A stretch of 64,000 nucleotides of DNA, taken from assembly GCA_910578105.1 (NCBI GenBank), contig CAJTPD010000002.1, positions 21,269 through 85,268 of the forward strand, written 5' to 3'. Positions 54,463 through 63,998 of the stretch are shown piece by piece. A program made the translations under genes and the position numbers. This DNA is from an uncultured Odoribacter sp. GTDB lineage: Bacteria; Bacteroidota; Bacteroidia; Bacteroidales; Marinifilaceae. The notes beneath the pieces were generated by a model. That model was not told the origin of the DNA. It ran no database searches and worked only from the letters and a program-made list of their open reading frames with translations. Within the stretch, counting starts at the first letter, position 1; every line of letters starts with the position of its first letter.

Positions 54463-55722
54463 TCATTCGCCGCAAACGGCAGAAACCCCCGGTAATTCTT
54501 TTCCTTCAATATACTCCAGTAAAGCTCCGCCACCAGTAGAAACATAGCTGACTTTATCAGCTAAACCAAACTGATTGATGGCTGCGACAGAGTCGCCCCC
54601 GCCAATCAAAGAAAATGCCCCGTTTTCAGTAGCTTTTACGATAGCCTCAGCGATTGCTTTCGTTCCTTCGGCAAATTTCGGAATTTCAAATACGCCAACA
54701 GGACCGTTCCAAAGAATCGTTTTTGAATTTTCAATGACTTCAGCAAAACGTTTACGGGTCTCCGGACCTATATCCAATCCTTCCCAACCATCCGGAATAT
54801 TCATCGGGTCACAAACTTGTGTATGAGCCTCGTTACTGAACGCATCTCCGATGACAGCCTGGTTAGACAACACCAGATTCACCCCTTTTTCCTTGGCAAT
54901 CCGCATGATGTCTAAAGCCAGGTCCAATTTGTCAGTTTCACAAATGGAACTGCCGACATGTCCTCCCAGAGCTGCTTTGAAAGTATAAGTCATACCTCCT
55001 CCCAAAATCAGATTGTCTACTTTATCCATTAAATTCATAATGATGTCTATCTTTGAAGACACCTTAGAACCTCCCATAATAGCAGTAAACGGCCGTTGCG
55101 GATGCTTCATTACGCTGTCAACAGCCTTTAATTCGCCTTCCATTACGTAACCGAACATCTTGTCATTCGGAAAATACTTAGCAATCAAAGCCGTTGAAGC
55201 ATGAGCACGATGAGCAGTACCGAAAGCATCATTAATCCAGCAATCGCCTAAAGAAGCAAGGTCAGCGACAAATTTTTTCTGAGACTCTTTCACAACTGTT
55301 TTTGCAGCCTTTTTTTCTTCATCCGAAACATTTTCAGCCAATCCCCGGGGTTTACCTTCCTCTTCTGCATAAAAACGAAGATTTTCAAGCAATAATACTT
55401 CTCCCGGTTTCAACTCCGCCGCCTGTTTTTTGGCACTTTCACCCACACAGTCATCAGCAAATTTCACCGGTTGGCCCAGAAGTTCTTCCAAATGTTTTTG
55501 GATGTGTTTCAAGGAATATTTAGCATCAGGTCCCTTCGGACGCCCCAAATGGGACATGAGAATAACAGAACCACCGCCTGCCAGTACTTTTTTAATTGTC
55601 GGAATTGCAGCCCGCATACGGGTATCGTCCGTAATTTCGAACTTGTCATTTAAAGGCACATTGAAATCCACACGGATCAATGCCTTTTTGTCTTGAAAAT
55701 TATAAGTGTCAATTGTCTGCAT
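54463..55722 (-). CDS. pgk: Phosphoglycerate kinase
   Basis: A 419-residue glycolytic kinase that makes ATP from 1,3-bisphosphoglycerate. Family motifs: LIRVDFNVPLND at the start, LMSHLGRPKGP, AFGTAHRAHAST, MGGSKVSSKI, WNGPVGVFE and the nucleotide-binding SLIGGGDSVAAI near the C-terminus. The ATG at 55722 (MQTIDTYNF) gives the usual Bacteroidales length; an ATG seven codons upstream is ignored. It starts 30 bases after the stop of the Rpn-family gene on the same strand. Confidence 0.97.
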   Translation of the reverse strand: MQTIDTYNFQDKKALIRVDFNVPLNDKFEITDDTRMRAAIPTIKKVLAGGGSVILMSHLGRPKGPDAKYSLKHIQKHLEELLGQPVKFADDCVGESAKKQAAELKPGEVLLLENLRFYAEEEGKPRGLAENVSDEEKKAAKTVVKESQKKFVADLASLGDCWINDAFGTAHRAHASTALIAKYFPNDKMFGYVMEGELKAVDSVMKHPQRPFTAIMGGSKVSSKIDIIMNLMDKVDNLILGGGMTYTFKAALGGHVGSSICETDKLDLALDIMRIAKEKGVNLVLSNQAVIGDAFSNEAHTQVCDPMNIPDGWEGLDIGPETRKRFAEVIENSKTILWNGPVGVFEIPKFAEGTKAIAEAIVKATENGAFSLIGGGDSVAAINQFGLADKVSYVSTGGGALLEYIEGKELPGVSAVCGE

Positions 55723-55752
55723 AAAATTATTGTTAATTATCAATATTTTTCT

Positions 55753-56610
55753 TTAAAGCTTTTCTATTTCACCCACAGAAAGTCCCGTTGCCGAAACAAT
55801 CACCTCAAACGAAAGACCCAAATTTTTCATATTACGTGCTATTTTCAACTGCTCTTCAACCTGCCCCTCTGCTCGTCCTTCTATCCGTCCTGTTTCTATC
55901 ACACTTTTCTGATAACGAATCGCCTCCATTTCTCTATAATATGCTTGTTTTTCCTCCAGACTCAGCGCATCAACCCTCAACCGCTCCCGGGCTTCCGGTA
56001 ACCCTTTTGCCGTAGCAGTCTTATCTATTTCTCCTGTTTTCAGAAATTGAATCCACTCGTCCAAAGGAGTGCTTGCCATCCGGTCGAATTCATTTACCCG
56101 AAGGACATAATACTCCGGGAAAAGATCACCTGCCTCTTTACCCACAAACAATTCCCGCTGGCGGACCGACAAATGCAAAATATCTTCCGGGTCATGTAAT
56201 CCACGGAAAAAAGTCTTTCCATGATATACATAATCTTTCCCTTGCCCCAAATCAAAATAAACGATATTGATGGAATACACTTTTCTTATCTTACTATACG
56301 CATCTCCCAAACCAATATACTCAGAAATTGTTTTAGACACCCCATACAACATCCGGTGAAAATAATCCAACTCTCTGTTATTCTGGACCTCAATAATCAA
56401 TAACTCTCCTTTTGTATTCTCCACAAGAATATCCGCCCGGTTAAATTTATCTACAGCATCAGCCTGATTTGACTCACTTTCAAGAAACTTACAAATACGG
56501 ATATCTTCCTCCAAAAGAGTTGACAAAAAACCCTCCAAGACCACATAATTACTCTTATCCCGAAGCAACCGCTTCATCGCCCAATCAAAATGAATCAAAT
56601 TCGTGCCCAT
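55753..56610 (-). CDS. Rpn family recombination-promoting nuclease / PD-(D/E)XK transposase-like protein
   Basis: A protein of 285 residues. The PD-(D/E)XK core is RADILVENTKGELLIIEVQNNRELDYFHRM, giving the Asp and Glu-x-Gln of the Rpn/TIGR01784 nuclease family. The C-terminal half includes a segment with charged EGRAEGQVEEQ repeats, often variable in length, and GLSFEVIVSATGLSVGEIEKL, the closing helix pair. I start at ATG 56610 (MGTNLIHFDWAMKRLL), supported by a promoter that would give an 18-base leader there; an ATG at 56622 is closer to the start site. Rpn proteins are DNA nucleases linked to recombination and phage defence; here it sits in front of pgk. Confidence 0.88.
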   Translation of the reverse strand: MGTNLIHFDWAMKRLLRDKSNYVVLEGFLSTLLEEDIRICKFLESESNQADAVDKFNRADILVENTKGELLIIEVQNNRELDYFHRMLYGVSKTISEYIGLGDAYSKIRKVYSINIVYFDLGQGKDYVYHGKTFFRGLHDPEDILHLSVRQRELFVGKEAGDLFPEYYVLRVNEFDRMASTPLDEWIQFLKTGEIDKTATAKGLPEARERLRVDALSLEEKQAYYREMEAIRYQKSVIETGRIEGRAEGQVEEQLKIARNMKNLGLSFEVIVSATGLSVGEIEKL

Positions 56611-56634
56611 AACGTCTGTCATTAGATTACCCTA

Positions 56635-56665
56635 CAAAAGTAGGAAAAAAAAGGAAATCCCTAAA
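56635..56665 (-). promoter_or_regulatory. Candidate promoter of the Rpn-family gene
   Basis: Minus strand TACTTTTG (56635-56642) matches TAnnTTTG exactly, and TTTA (56662-56665) lies 19 bp upstream, one base from TTTG. The upstream element falls inside the stem of the preceding operon's terminator. The start site would be near 56628. Confidence 0.5.
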
Positions 56666-56690
56666 GCCTTTCCAAACTTTAGGGATTTCC
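56643..56690 (-). terminator. Terminator of SusC/SusD operon 2
   Basis: A perfect 14-bp stem, GGAAATCCCTAAAG (56653-56666) with CTTTAGGGATTTCC (56677-56690), and a 10-base loop. On the minus strand it is followed by TTTTTTTTCC. It lies 19 bases beyond the stop of the last gene of the operon. Confidence 0.9.
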
Positions 56691-56709
56691 GGATTAAACA
56701 AAAACGAAC

Positions 56710-58239
56710 TTATTTTTCGTCTCCCATATTATTCGTAAAAGGATACGCCCCGTCATAAGCATTAAATTTACCATAATCAACACAATGGTGTAAGATATGC
56801 GGAAAAGTGTGTGTGATTTTTTTATCTTCAACATTAATAAAAATAACACTTCCTTTCCGTTTTTCCGGACTATTTTCATCATAAAGGACAACCACCATGC
56901 GGGAACCACGGGCAGAAAAACCAATAAACTCAATTGTACCCAATCCCAAATCAGACGGCAATTCTTTCCAGATATTCAATTGGGGTGCTTCAATCGGTGA
57001 ATAATAAATAACATTGCCACTGTTAATATACCAATGATTGGCCGCGATACCATTACCTACAGCAAACGCTGGCTTTTCATTCAGATTAGCAAATGATAAA
57101 ACAGTCTCACCTAAAAAAGAATAACCATCACTACTTTTATCAAAACTATAGGTATGAATCCCATCAGCATCTATACTATAAGCATTCAATTTCGTCGCAT
57201 AATTCGCAACAGAAGTATAAATAAGTTCACCTTTTATCTCCAGATTATCTGCAATTTCCACCACCTTATCAAAAGCATTAGCATCGGCATAAATACCCAA
57301 AGCAGGATTACTGGTCTTATAAGGTTCTATCACATAAAATTTCCGGGTCAGTTCATCATATACGTAACAGAATGCCAAACCATTCCCCGCAAAACAAGGA
57401 TTACTCCAATAATATTCTCTATCATGGTTAGCCGGACGGTATAATTTTCCCAACCCGGTCCCGCTATCCATAATGTACTTAAGAAATTTTCCTTCACTCA
57501 CAAAATATTGTTCTTTCCGGATAGTAGTAATATTCCGCTCAGGCTTAAAATAATAGCCGGCACTTTGATCACTGAAACTTTCCTCCGTAATCAACGAATT
57601 TGCTGTAAACGTAGCATTATCGGTTATTATAGCCGGATAATTTCCTTCTTGGGTCAGAATGGTTATTGTCCAATAATAACTACCTAACAAACTACCAAAA
57701 GAACCTACTAACTGTGACGGTTCGTTACCAAATTCATAATCCCCGCATCCGGTTGCATATTTGACATCTTTCAACACAGGGCCATCCCCCGGCACTGCCT
57801 GAATATACGCCATCTCCGTAGAACCATCATCTTTGCGGGTAAGAAAATAATATCCCCAATTAAACGGATTTACTATCTCCAACAAGAAAGTTCTCCGATA
57901 CTGCATTTTAGTCACATTATCCGTAATAGTCAATGCCGCCAGCTGTTGACCATAATCTAACGGCGGCAACGTAATATCTAAAATCTTATCAGTTGAAACC
58001 TCCGTATCCTTAATAGACCAGGAATAAGATAAATCAGCCGTCGTTTCATCCAGACTTTTAATATCCGGCTTAATATACAAACGGCTACCCGCTTCACAAC
58101 TGTAAGTCGATAAGATACTATCAATCGTCACTTCATTAATAAGCGTATAATTGTAATTTCCTTTGTCCTCCGCACATGCCCCCAGCAATAAGCAGACAAC
58201 AAAAAAGCCATATAGAATTTTATTCGTTTCCATATTCAT
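56710..58239 (-). CDS. PKD-like family lipoprotein, operon 2
   Basis: A 509-residue lipoprotein with the lipobox in LLGACAEDKGNYNYTLINEV, the same opening as the homologue at 50097. A PKD-like domain (LSYSWSIKD) is followed by repeated beta motifs (YYFLTRKDDGSTEMAYI, FCYVYDELTRKFYVI, GSRMVVVLYDE) that could form a propeller. It is the last gene of the four-gene operon and ends at a strong terminator. An internal ATG two codons in is an alternative start. Its substrate role is inferred only from its SusCD company. Confidence 0.85.
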   Translation of the reverse strand: MNMETNKILYGFFVVCLLLGACAEDKGNYNYTLINEVTIDSILSTYSCEAGSRLYIKPDIKSLDETTADLSYSWSIKDTEVSTDKILDITLPPLDYGQQLAALTITDNVTKMQYRRTFLLEIVNPFNWGYYFLTRKDDGSTEMAYIQAVPGDGPVLKDVKYATGCGDYEFGNEPSQLVGSFGSLLGSYYWTITILTQEGNYPAIITDNATFTANSLITEESFSDQSAGYYFKPERNITTIRKEQYFVSEGKFLKYIMDSGTGLGKLYRPANHDREYYWSNPCFAGNGLAFCYVYDELTRKFYVIEPYKTSNPALGIYADANAFDKVVEIADNLEIKGELIYTSVANYATKLNAYSIDADGIHTYSFDKSSDGYSFLGETVLSFANLNEKPAFAVGNGIAANHWYINSGNVIYYSPIEAPQLNIWKELPSDLGLGTIEFIGFSARGSRMVVVLYDENSPEKRKGSVIFINVEDKKITHTFPHILHHCVDYGKFNAYDGAYPFTNNMGDEK

Positions 58240-58244
58240 CTTAG

Positions 58245-59036
58245 TTAATTGGCAAAAGGTATTCTAATCCGTGGTTTTGAAGAATCTCCATCAGGATATA
58301 CTTCATTTTTCTCAAAATATTCCCTCAACATCCGAATATAGGAATACGTTATCGGATACCACGATTCCATGGGATAGGATGGCATATTATTCCAGTAATA
58401 GGGAGTTCCATTCGATGCCAATTTAGGGTCAGCTCCCAAATAATATATCTCTATCCATTTCTGATATTTTTCCCGGGAAAACTCTCCGAAAATACTTTGC
58501 CATGAGCCCCACCAGGAAGGACGTGACAGAATATCCGAAAAAGAAATCTTCACTTCCTGCAAATTAGCGTAACCTGTTTCAAAATATTCATTCGGTTGAA
58601 GACGTAGCCCGATTTGCATCCATTGGTCACGTAAAATCAATGCCCGTTTAATGCGAATAGCCACTGTATCTGCCATTTTCCCGCTTTTAATACTTCTATT
58701 TTCCAAAACTTCCGGATTCCAAAGGTTGGAAGTGGCAGTCGTTTTCTCATCGACCAATTCAAGCGTATACGGGCAATCTTTCATGGCAGGCACTCCGATT
58801 TTTTTCACGACCACATGAATAATCGTATCTTTCACCGAAAGATCATCCAAGGCAAACGAATAAGCAATGCTATCCACACGGGAATCTGTTTCCCTACCGA
58901 AATTATCCAACACATAAGGAATATCAATGTAAATATAGTCTTTCGCCTTATCGTAAGCATCAATATCCTCCTGCTGGCAGGAAACAGACAAAAGGCATCC
59001 GAAAACTATCAACCAACTGTATAAATGTTTTTTCAT
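58245..59036 (-). CDS. DUF4843 lipoprotein, operon 2
   Basis: A 263-residue lipoprotein with the lipobox LLSVSCQQED. It carries the DUF4843 pattern: YIYIDIPYVLDNFGRETDS, then DDLSVKDTIIHVVVKKIG, and RPSWWGSWQSIFGEFSREKYQKWIEI near the end. Its neighbours are SusD upstream (gap of about 20 bases) and the PKD-like lipoprotein downstream (5 bases). It parallels the protein at 49309-50067, but the two are clearly diverged. Function unknown. Confidence 0.85.
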   Translation of the reverse strand: MKKHLYSWLIVFGCLLSVSCQQEDIDAYDKAKDYIYIDIPYVLDNFGRETDSRVDSIAYSFALDDLSVKDTIIHVVVKKIGVPAMKDCPYTLELVDEKTTATSNLWNPEVLENRSIKSGKMADTVAIRIKRALILRDQWMQIGLRLQPNEYFETGYANLQEVKISFSDILSRPSWWGSWQSIFGEFSREKYQKWIEIYYLGADPKLASNGTPYYWNNMPSYPMESWYPITYSYIRMLREYFEKNEVYPDGDSSKPRIRIPFAN

Positions 59037-59056
59037 AATACTTTCTTTTTTGAAAA

Positions 59057-60571
59057 TTATTGATTACCGGCAGGTTTCTCTATACCGGTAAATTCATATT
59101 CATCATCCGGAATAGGAATAACAAACCGGGCATCACTTGCTTCAACGACAACACCCTGACGCACATAAATATCTTTAAAAAGCCGTTTATACATAGCAAA
59201 CATACGTCCTTCACCTATAAAATCCTTTCGGGCTTCACGCACCAAATACTCAAGTAGCGTTTCATCATCCAGCGGACCTTCCAGTTCAGGCAAGTTGCGG
59301 GTGACACGTACTTTATTCAAATACTGCAAGGCAAGCTCATTATCTTTTCCGATTTGTGACTCGCAAGCGATATAATACACTTCGGATATACGCATAATGG
59401 ACACCTCCGGATTATAAGCTGCTTCCATATTCACACGCTCTTCCGCTTCATGGTATTTGGTAAAATTATAAGCTCCGGTCTCCTCATCTTTAACAAACCA
59501 ATAGATAAAACGATTATCTGCTCCTGTCCCGTCAGGTGCACGGTTATAAGTGCCGTTAAGCCAAATATTGAGCTGATTGACACTAAGTACCAATGAAGAA
59601 TTGGCACTTGTTCCCTTGCCCTCCATATCAAACAAAGCATACGTCATATCATACAAATCGTTCACATAAAAAGAACCCAACATCTCCGTAGAATAATTAT
59701 TGACACGGGATGCAGATGAACCCATGATATTCTCTTTATCCACCAAAGAAATAATGTTTTCCGATTCCGTCAATATCCGTTCGGCATAGATATAAGCAGC
59801 ATCAGGATTTTTCCGTAACATCTCCAACCGGGCAAGCAATCCCAATGTACAGAAATAATTCATACGTGCCCCGCGATAATTCAGCACATCTTCATAATCA
59901 ATGATACTCGTATTCAAATCGCCCCGGCGTCCATTTTCCCGGATAGGATCATTTGCCAATAATTCTGCCGCACGGCTCAAATCTTCAGCAGCTTTCTGCA
60001 AAACCACTTCACCACTATCAAACTCCCGGCTGATATTGCTATATTCTGTACGATAAGCAATTGCCGGCTTTTGCAAATCGGTTGTGGTATGGATAACCGG
60101 ACCGTACAACTCAAAGAGTAACAAATGAGCAAGAGCACGTAAACCATGTGCCTCCCCCAACAACAAATCGTAATTCGATATCTTCCCGCTGTGAGGTGAA
60201 GAATATTCAATAAACGCATTACACTGCGCTATTACATAATAAAGGTCTCCCCATATATTCCCGAAAGTATTCACTGCCACAGACGATTTATAATCATAGG
60301 TGGATACATTATAAAACTGATGGGAAGTATTCGTAGAAAAATCCCAATACTGAGCCAATATATCAACAATGCCGTAAGTCAGATTCCGGCCATATAAATT
60401 ACTGCCCGAAAAAGTATAATAAACTCCGCCGAGTGCAGCATTACATCCTTTGGTCGTCGCATATAAATCCTCGGCTTCCACCTGTCCTTGCGGATTTACA
60501 TTCAGCCAGTCATTGCACGAGGTGAAGCACAACAGCAGGCTAATTATCGAAAACAAATAATATTTTTTCAT
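59057..60571 (-). CDS. SusD/RagB-type surface lipoprotein, operon 2
   Basis: A lipoprotein of 504 residues from the ATG at 60571 (MKKYYLFSII); an ATG at 60586 lies 3 bases from the SusC stop. The lipobox is CFTSCNDWLNVNPQGQVE. SusD blocks are visible: GCNAALGGVYYTFSG, GEAHGLRALAHLLLFELYG and, near the end, LQYLNKVRVTRNLPE and EARKDFIGEGRMFAMYKRL. The C-terminal portion resembles the SusD at 47769, while the middle differs, which suggests a different ligand. Confidence 0.95.
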   Translation of the reverse strand: MKKYYLFSIISLLLCFTSCNDWLNVNPQGQVEAEDLYATTKGCNAALGGVYYTFSGSNLYGRNLTYGIVDILAQYWDFSTNTSHQFYNVSTYDYKSSVAVNTFGNIWGDLYYVIAQCNAFIEYSSPHSGKISNYDLLLGEAHGLRALAHLLLFELYGPVIHTTTDLQKPAIAYRTEYSNISREFDSGEVVLQKAAEDLSRAAELLANDPIRENGRRGDLNTSIIDYEDVLNYRGARMNYFCTLGLLARLEMLRKNPDAAYIYAERILTESENIISLVDKENIMGSSASRVNNYSTEMLGSFYVNDLYDMTYALFDMEGKGTSANSSLVLSVNQLNIWLNGTYNRAPDGTGADNRFIYWFVKDEETGAYNFTKYHEAEERVNMEAAYNPEVSIMRISEVYYIACESQIGKDNELALQYLNKVRVTRNLPELEGPLDDETLLEYLVREARKDFIGEGRMFAMYKRLFKDIYVRQGVVVEASDARFVIPIPDDEYEFTGIEKPAGNQ

Positions 60572-60589
60572 CGTATTTCGTTTCATAAA

Positions 60590-63500
60590 TTAGATACCGA
60601 TATTTAAACCAAACACAAAACTACGTGCAAACGGATAACTCAAACCACGTTCCTGTTTAATTGTCGAACAATGTAACAAATCATTCATATAAAATGACAA
60701 ACGCACAGAACTCAGTCTCAAATGCTGTACCCATTCTCTCTTTACATCATAAGACAAAGAAAGCGATGTAAATTTCAGGTAATTATTATGCTGTACAAAA
60801 CGGGTGGAAATATACGTCTGATTATAATTGCGTATATTTCGATAAAGGGCATATTGTCCTTCCTCCTGCCAACGGTCATACAACACCCGACGGTCGGCAT
60901 TATTGGCAGGATTAGCACCTTCTACCCTGGAAGACAAAGTGGTATTATACAACTCTCCGCCTATGCTATATTGAAATACTGCATTCAGATTAAATCCTTT
61001 CCAATAAAGATTAGTGGAAATATTTCCGAAAAGATCCGGTTCAGTATCCCCGCACAATACCTTATCAGAAGCATCCCATGTATAAGTCAGCGTTCCATCT
61101 TTTTTCACATACACTTCCTGTCCGGTTCCCGGGTCAATACCCAAAGAAGGAACTGCCTTGATGGATGTCAGCGATTCACCCTCCTCATACACATTTCCGG
61201 GAGTAAAAGTAGCCAGATTGTTCCGCTCATTTAAATTTTTCAATTGATTGGAAATCTTATTCAACTTATTCCGGTTCTGTGAAGCCTGAAAAGACATGCG
61301 CCACTCCAAATCATGCTGCTCACTGCGAACCGGAGAACCGGACAGTGATACTTCCCAACCACGGTTTTCAATTTCCCCCAAATTACTTGTAAACATATTC
61401 CCCGGAAAACCCAAAGAAGGAGCTACCGTTATTTCAGCCAGCATACCATCCGTTTTTTTATAATAATAATTAAACGTCATTGCCAGCCGATTTTTCCACA
61501 TCCCCAAATCAATACCCACATTCGTCGTATATTGATTTTGCCATTTCAAATCCTTATTACCATACCCCATCAAAGTAGAAGTTATCAATGTATTGTACAA
61601 ACGTCCTGTCTGATATTGGTACATTGTTTTGGCCTGATACGCCTGAAACTCCTGATTACCGGTCACACCGTAAGAAGCACGCACTTTCAACATATCCAGA
61701 AAAGAACTTGCCGACCAGAAATGCTCCTTGTGAATATTCCATCCGCCCCCAACACTCCAGAAAGGTGCCCATCGTTTATCAGCCCCAAACAAAGAAGAAC
61801 CGTCATAACGTCCGGAGAGATCTAAGAAAAAGCGATTATCATAAATATAATTGAAGTTCGCCAACAAACCGATACTACGTGTTGTACTCTCCGAACTGGA
61901 CGGACGGGAATTTTCCAAAAACTGAATGGCAAACGCTGCATCCGAATAACGGTCGTCAGCAAAGCCGCTTGCCGTAAACGAATAGGTCTCCCGTTGATTC
62001 TGTCCGATTTCCGCTCCCGCTCCGAAAAACAACATGTGCTTATCAGCCAACAACTTATTATAATTAGCCGTTAGTTTACCGGTATAATTCAAATACTTGC
62101 CGGCTCCCAACGTAAGACGCCCTCTATCCTCAATATCAGCAGCCACATAGGTAACCTCATACGTATAAGGGTCCGTCTTTGGTGTCATAAATTCGGAAGA
62201 AAACGGGGAACGATAATTCTCACTACGTGTATTACCTTTCTCCACCCGGAATTGTCCGATTAATCTCCACCCTTTTCCGACAATCCAATCTGCACTCAAA
62301 TTATCAGCGAAATATTCATCGTAATTATCCGAACGATTAGGTAAAGAAGCATTGTACAAAGGATTAGCAGTTCCGTCAATCAGCGTCGGAGCCAGCTCTC
62401 CATTTTCCCGCCAGGGACATTCATATGGGTTAGCCATAGCATAACTGTTGAAACTTCCATAAGGCGAATCATAAGAATGCATATTGGAATAAGTCGCATA
62501 ATTACGGATAACCAATTTTTCCTTTATACGATATTGCAAACTAAACCCAAAGCCATAACGGTCACGCCCTGAACCTTTCATCACGCCGTTGTTCTTATCA
62601 TAAAAACCATCAAGGCTGTAAAGTACATTTTCTGCTCCTCCTTCCACCATCAATGAATGACTATGACTAAAAGCATTGTGTACCGGCTGTGCCAACCAAT
62701 CGGTATTGACACCCTCTTGTACATTTTTATACTTCCGGTAATACAATTCTTCCCGGGCGTAAGTATTTAATAAATCATCCTTAATTGGATCATACAATCC
62801 CGCCCGCTTCTCATATTCCAATTTTTCGGCAGCATTCATCAGGTCATAATCAGTCAAATCGGCAATCTCAACAGAAGGTTTGAAATCATATGTCAAACGC
62901 AATTGCCCTGGTTTGGGCTTCACCGTTTCAACGACAACGACTCCGTTTGCAGCCCGCGAACCATAAAGAATAGTAGCAGAAGCATCCTTCAGGATAGTTA
63001 TGCTCTCTATACGATTTACATCCATATCATACACCTTCTGGATGGAACTTTCAAAACCATCTACGATAAATAAAGGAGCCGAAGAACCTTCTTGGAACGA
63101 ACCCTTGCCACGAATAGTGAAATCCGGCAATACATTCGGGTTTGAACCGGCAGCATTATTGTCATTAATTTTAAAACCGGCATCCAGTGCACTCAAGGTT
63201 GTAAATAAATTGGACGTATGCACTTTTTGTAAATCCTCTTTCTTAATAGTCGTAACAGCACCGGCAAAACCCTCCGTCTTGCGTGTAAAATAACCGTTTA
63301 CCACCACTTCATCCATCTGCTGTGTATTCTCCTCCATTACAACATCTAAAGCCTTCTGTCCCGCATATTTCACTTCCTGCGTCTTCATTCCCACAAATGA
63401 AAACAACAATACCGGTTCCGCTACATCCGGCAATGTCAATGAATAATTACCTCCGGCATCCGTCATCACGCCAATTGAAGTCCCTTTAATGATGACCGTC

Positions 63501-63895
63501 ACTCCTGGCATAGGACCGTTTTTATCCGATACTTTCCCCTTAATGGTTACACCTTTCACATCCTGAGGCCCTATCGTCTGTCTGGGCACAATAAAAATCA
63601 CCTCGTTTTCATACCGACATTCCAACTCAGTATCTCCAAACACATCTGCCAATACATCTGCCAACTTTTTTCTTTCAGCCTGCACATGGATAGCCGGCAA
63701 CTTACTGACATGCTTCTCATTAAAAACAAACTGCACTCCCGTTTGCTTGCGGATTTCTTTGAACAATGTCCGCACATTCCCCCCGTGCAGATTCAACGTC
63801 ACCAACTGGTCCTGCGAATAACTACGGGCATTTCCCCCCATGACGAAAACCAGCATGAAAAACGCAAATAATTTCATCACGTTCAAAATTTTCAT
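60590..63895 (-). CDS. SusC/RagA-type TonB-linked receptor with STN domain, operon 2
   Basis: A 1101-residue outer-membrane importer. From the ATG at 63895 the signal peptide ends YSQ, and an STN domain follows (QLVTLNLHGGNVRTLFKEIRKQ, then VFGDTELECRYENEVIFIV). Next come a CarboxypepD_reg-like domain (IKGKVSDKNGPMPGVTVIIKG), a TonB-box-like MDEVVVNG, the plug (HTSNLFTTLSALDAG, FTIRGKGSF, SATILYGSRAANGVVVVE) and the barrel ending FVFGLNIGI. The STN domain normally contacts an anti-sigma factor (FecR type), so an anti-sigma/ECF-sigma pair probably lies just beyond the right edge. It leads the four-gene operon. An upstream ATG at 63919 adds eight residues. Confidence 0.95.
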   Translation of the reverse strand: MKILNVMKLFAFFMLVFVMGGNARSYSQDQLVTLNLHGGNVRTLFKEIRKQTGVQFVFNEKHVSKLPAIHVQAERKKLADVLADVFGDTELECRYENEVIFIVPRQTIGPQDVKGVTIKGKVSDKNGPMPGVTVIIKGTSIGVMTDAGGNYSLTLPDVAEPVLLFSFVGMKTQEVKYAGQKALDVVMEENTQQMDEVVVNGYFTRKTEGFAGAVTTIKKEDLQKVHTSNLFTTLSALDAGFKINDNNAAGSNPNVLPDFTIRGKGSFQEGSSAPLFIVDGFESSIQKVYDMDVNRIESITILKDASATILYGSRAANGVVVVETVKPKPGQLRLTYDFKPSVEIADLTDYDLMNAAEKLEYEKRAGLYDPIKDDLLNTYAREELYYRKYKNVQEGVNTDWLAQPVHNAFSHSHSLMVEGGAENVLYSLDGFYDKNNGVMKGSGRDRYGFGFSLQYRIKEKLVIRNYATYSNMHSYDSPYGSFNSYAMANPYECPWRENGELAPTLIDGTANPLYNASLPNRSDNYDEYFADNLSADWIVGKGWRLIGQFRVEKGNTRSENYRSPFSSEFMTPKTDPYTYEVTYVAADIEDRGRLTLGAGKYLNYTGKLTANYNKLLADKHMLFFGAGAEIGQNQRETYSFTASGFADDRYSDAAFAIQFLENSRPSSSESTTRSIGLLANFNYIYDNRFFLDLSGRYDGSSLFGADKRWAPFWSVGGGWNIHKEHFWSASSFLDMLKVRASYGVTGNQEFQAYQAKTMYQYQTGRLYNTLITSTLMGYGNKDLKWQNQYTTNVGIDLGMWKNRLAMTFNYYYKKTDGMLAEITVAPSLGFPGNMFTSNLGEIENRGWEVSLSGSPVRSEQHDLEWRMSFQASQNRNKLNKISNQLKNLNERNNLATFTPGNVYEEGESLTSIKAVPSLGIDPGTGQEVYVKKDGTLTYTWDASDKVLCGDTEPDLFGNISTNLYWKGFNLNAVFQYSIGGELYNTTLSSRVEGANPANNADRRVLYDRWQEEGQYALYRNIRNYNQTYISTRFVQHNNYLKFTSLSLSYDVKREWVQHLRLSSVRLSFYMNDLLHCSTIKQERGLSYPFARSFVFGLNIGI

Positions 63896-63920
63896 AAATT
63901 TGTAATTAGAATTCAACAAT

Positions 63921-63998
63921 AGACAACATCACCCTGAGAAAGTCTTGTTGTCTGTTTATTCACACCTGCAGGAAAAGATGGTGAAACGTCTTTTCCTG
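63921..63998 (-). promoter_or_regulatory. Leader region of operon 2 with two hairpins
   Basis: Two dyads precede susC 2. AGACAACA (63921-63928) pairs with TGTTGTCT (63946-63953) over a 17-base spacer. CAGGAAAAGA (63969-63978) pairs with TCTTTTCCTG (63989-63998) over a 10-base loop. On the minus strand the second could end an upstream gene such as an anti-sigma factor. No TAnnTTTG promoter is visible, consistent with ECF-sigma control. Confidence 0.4.
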
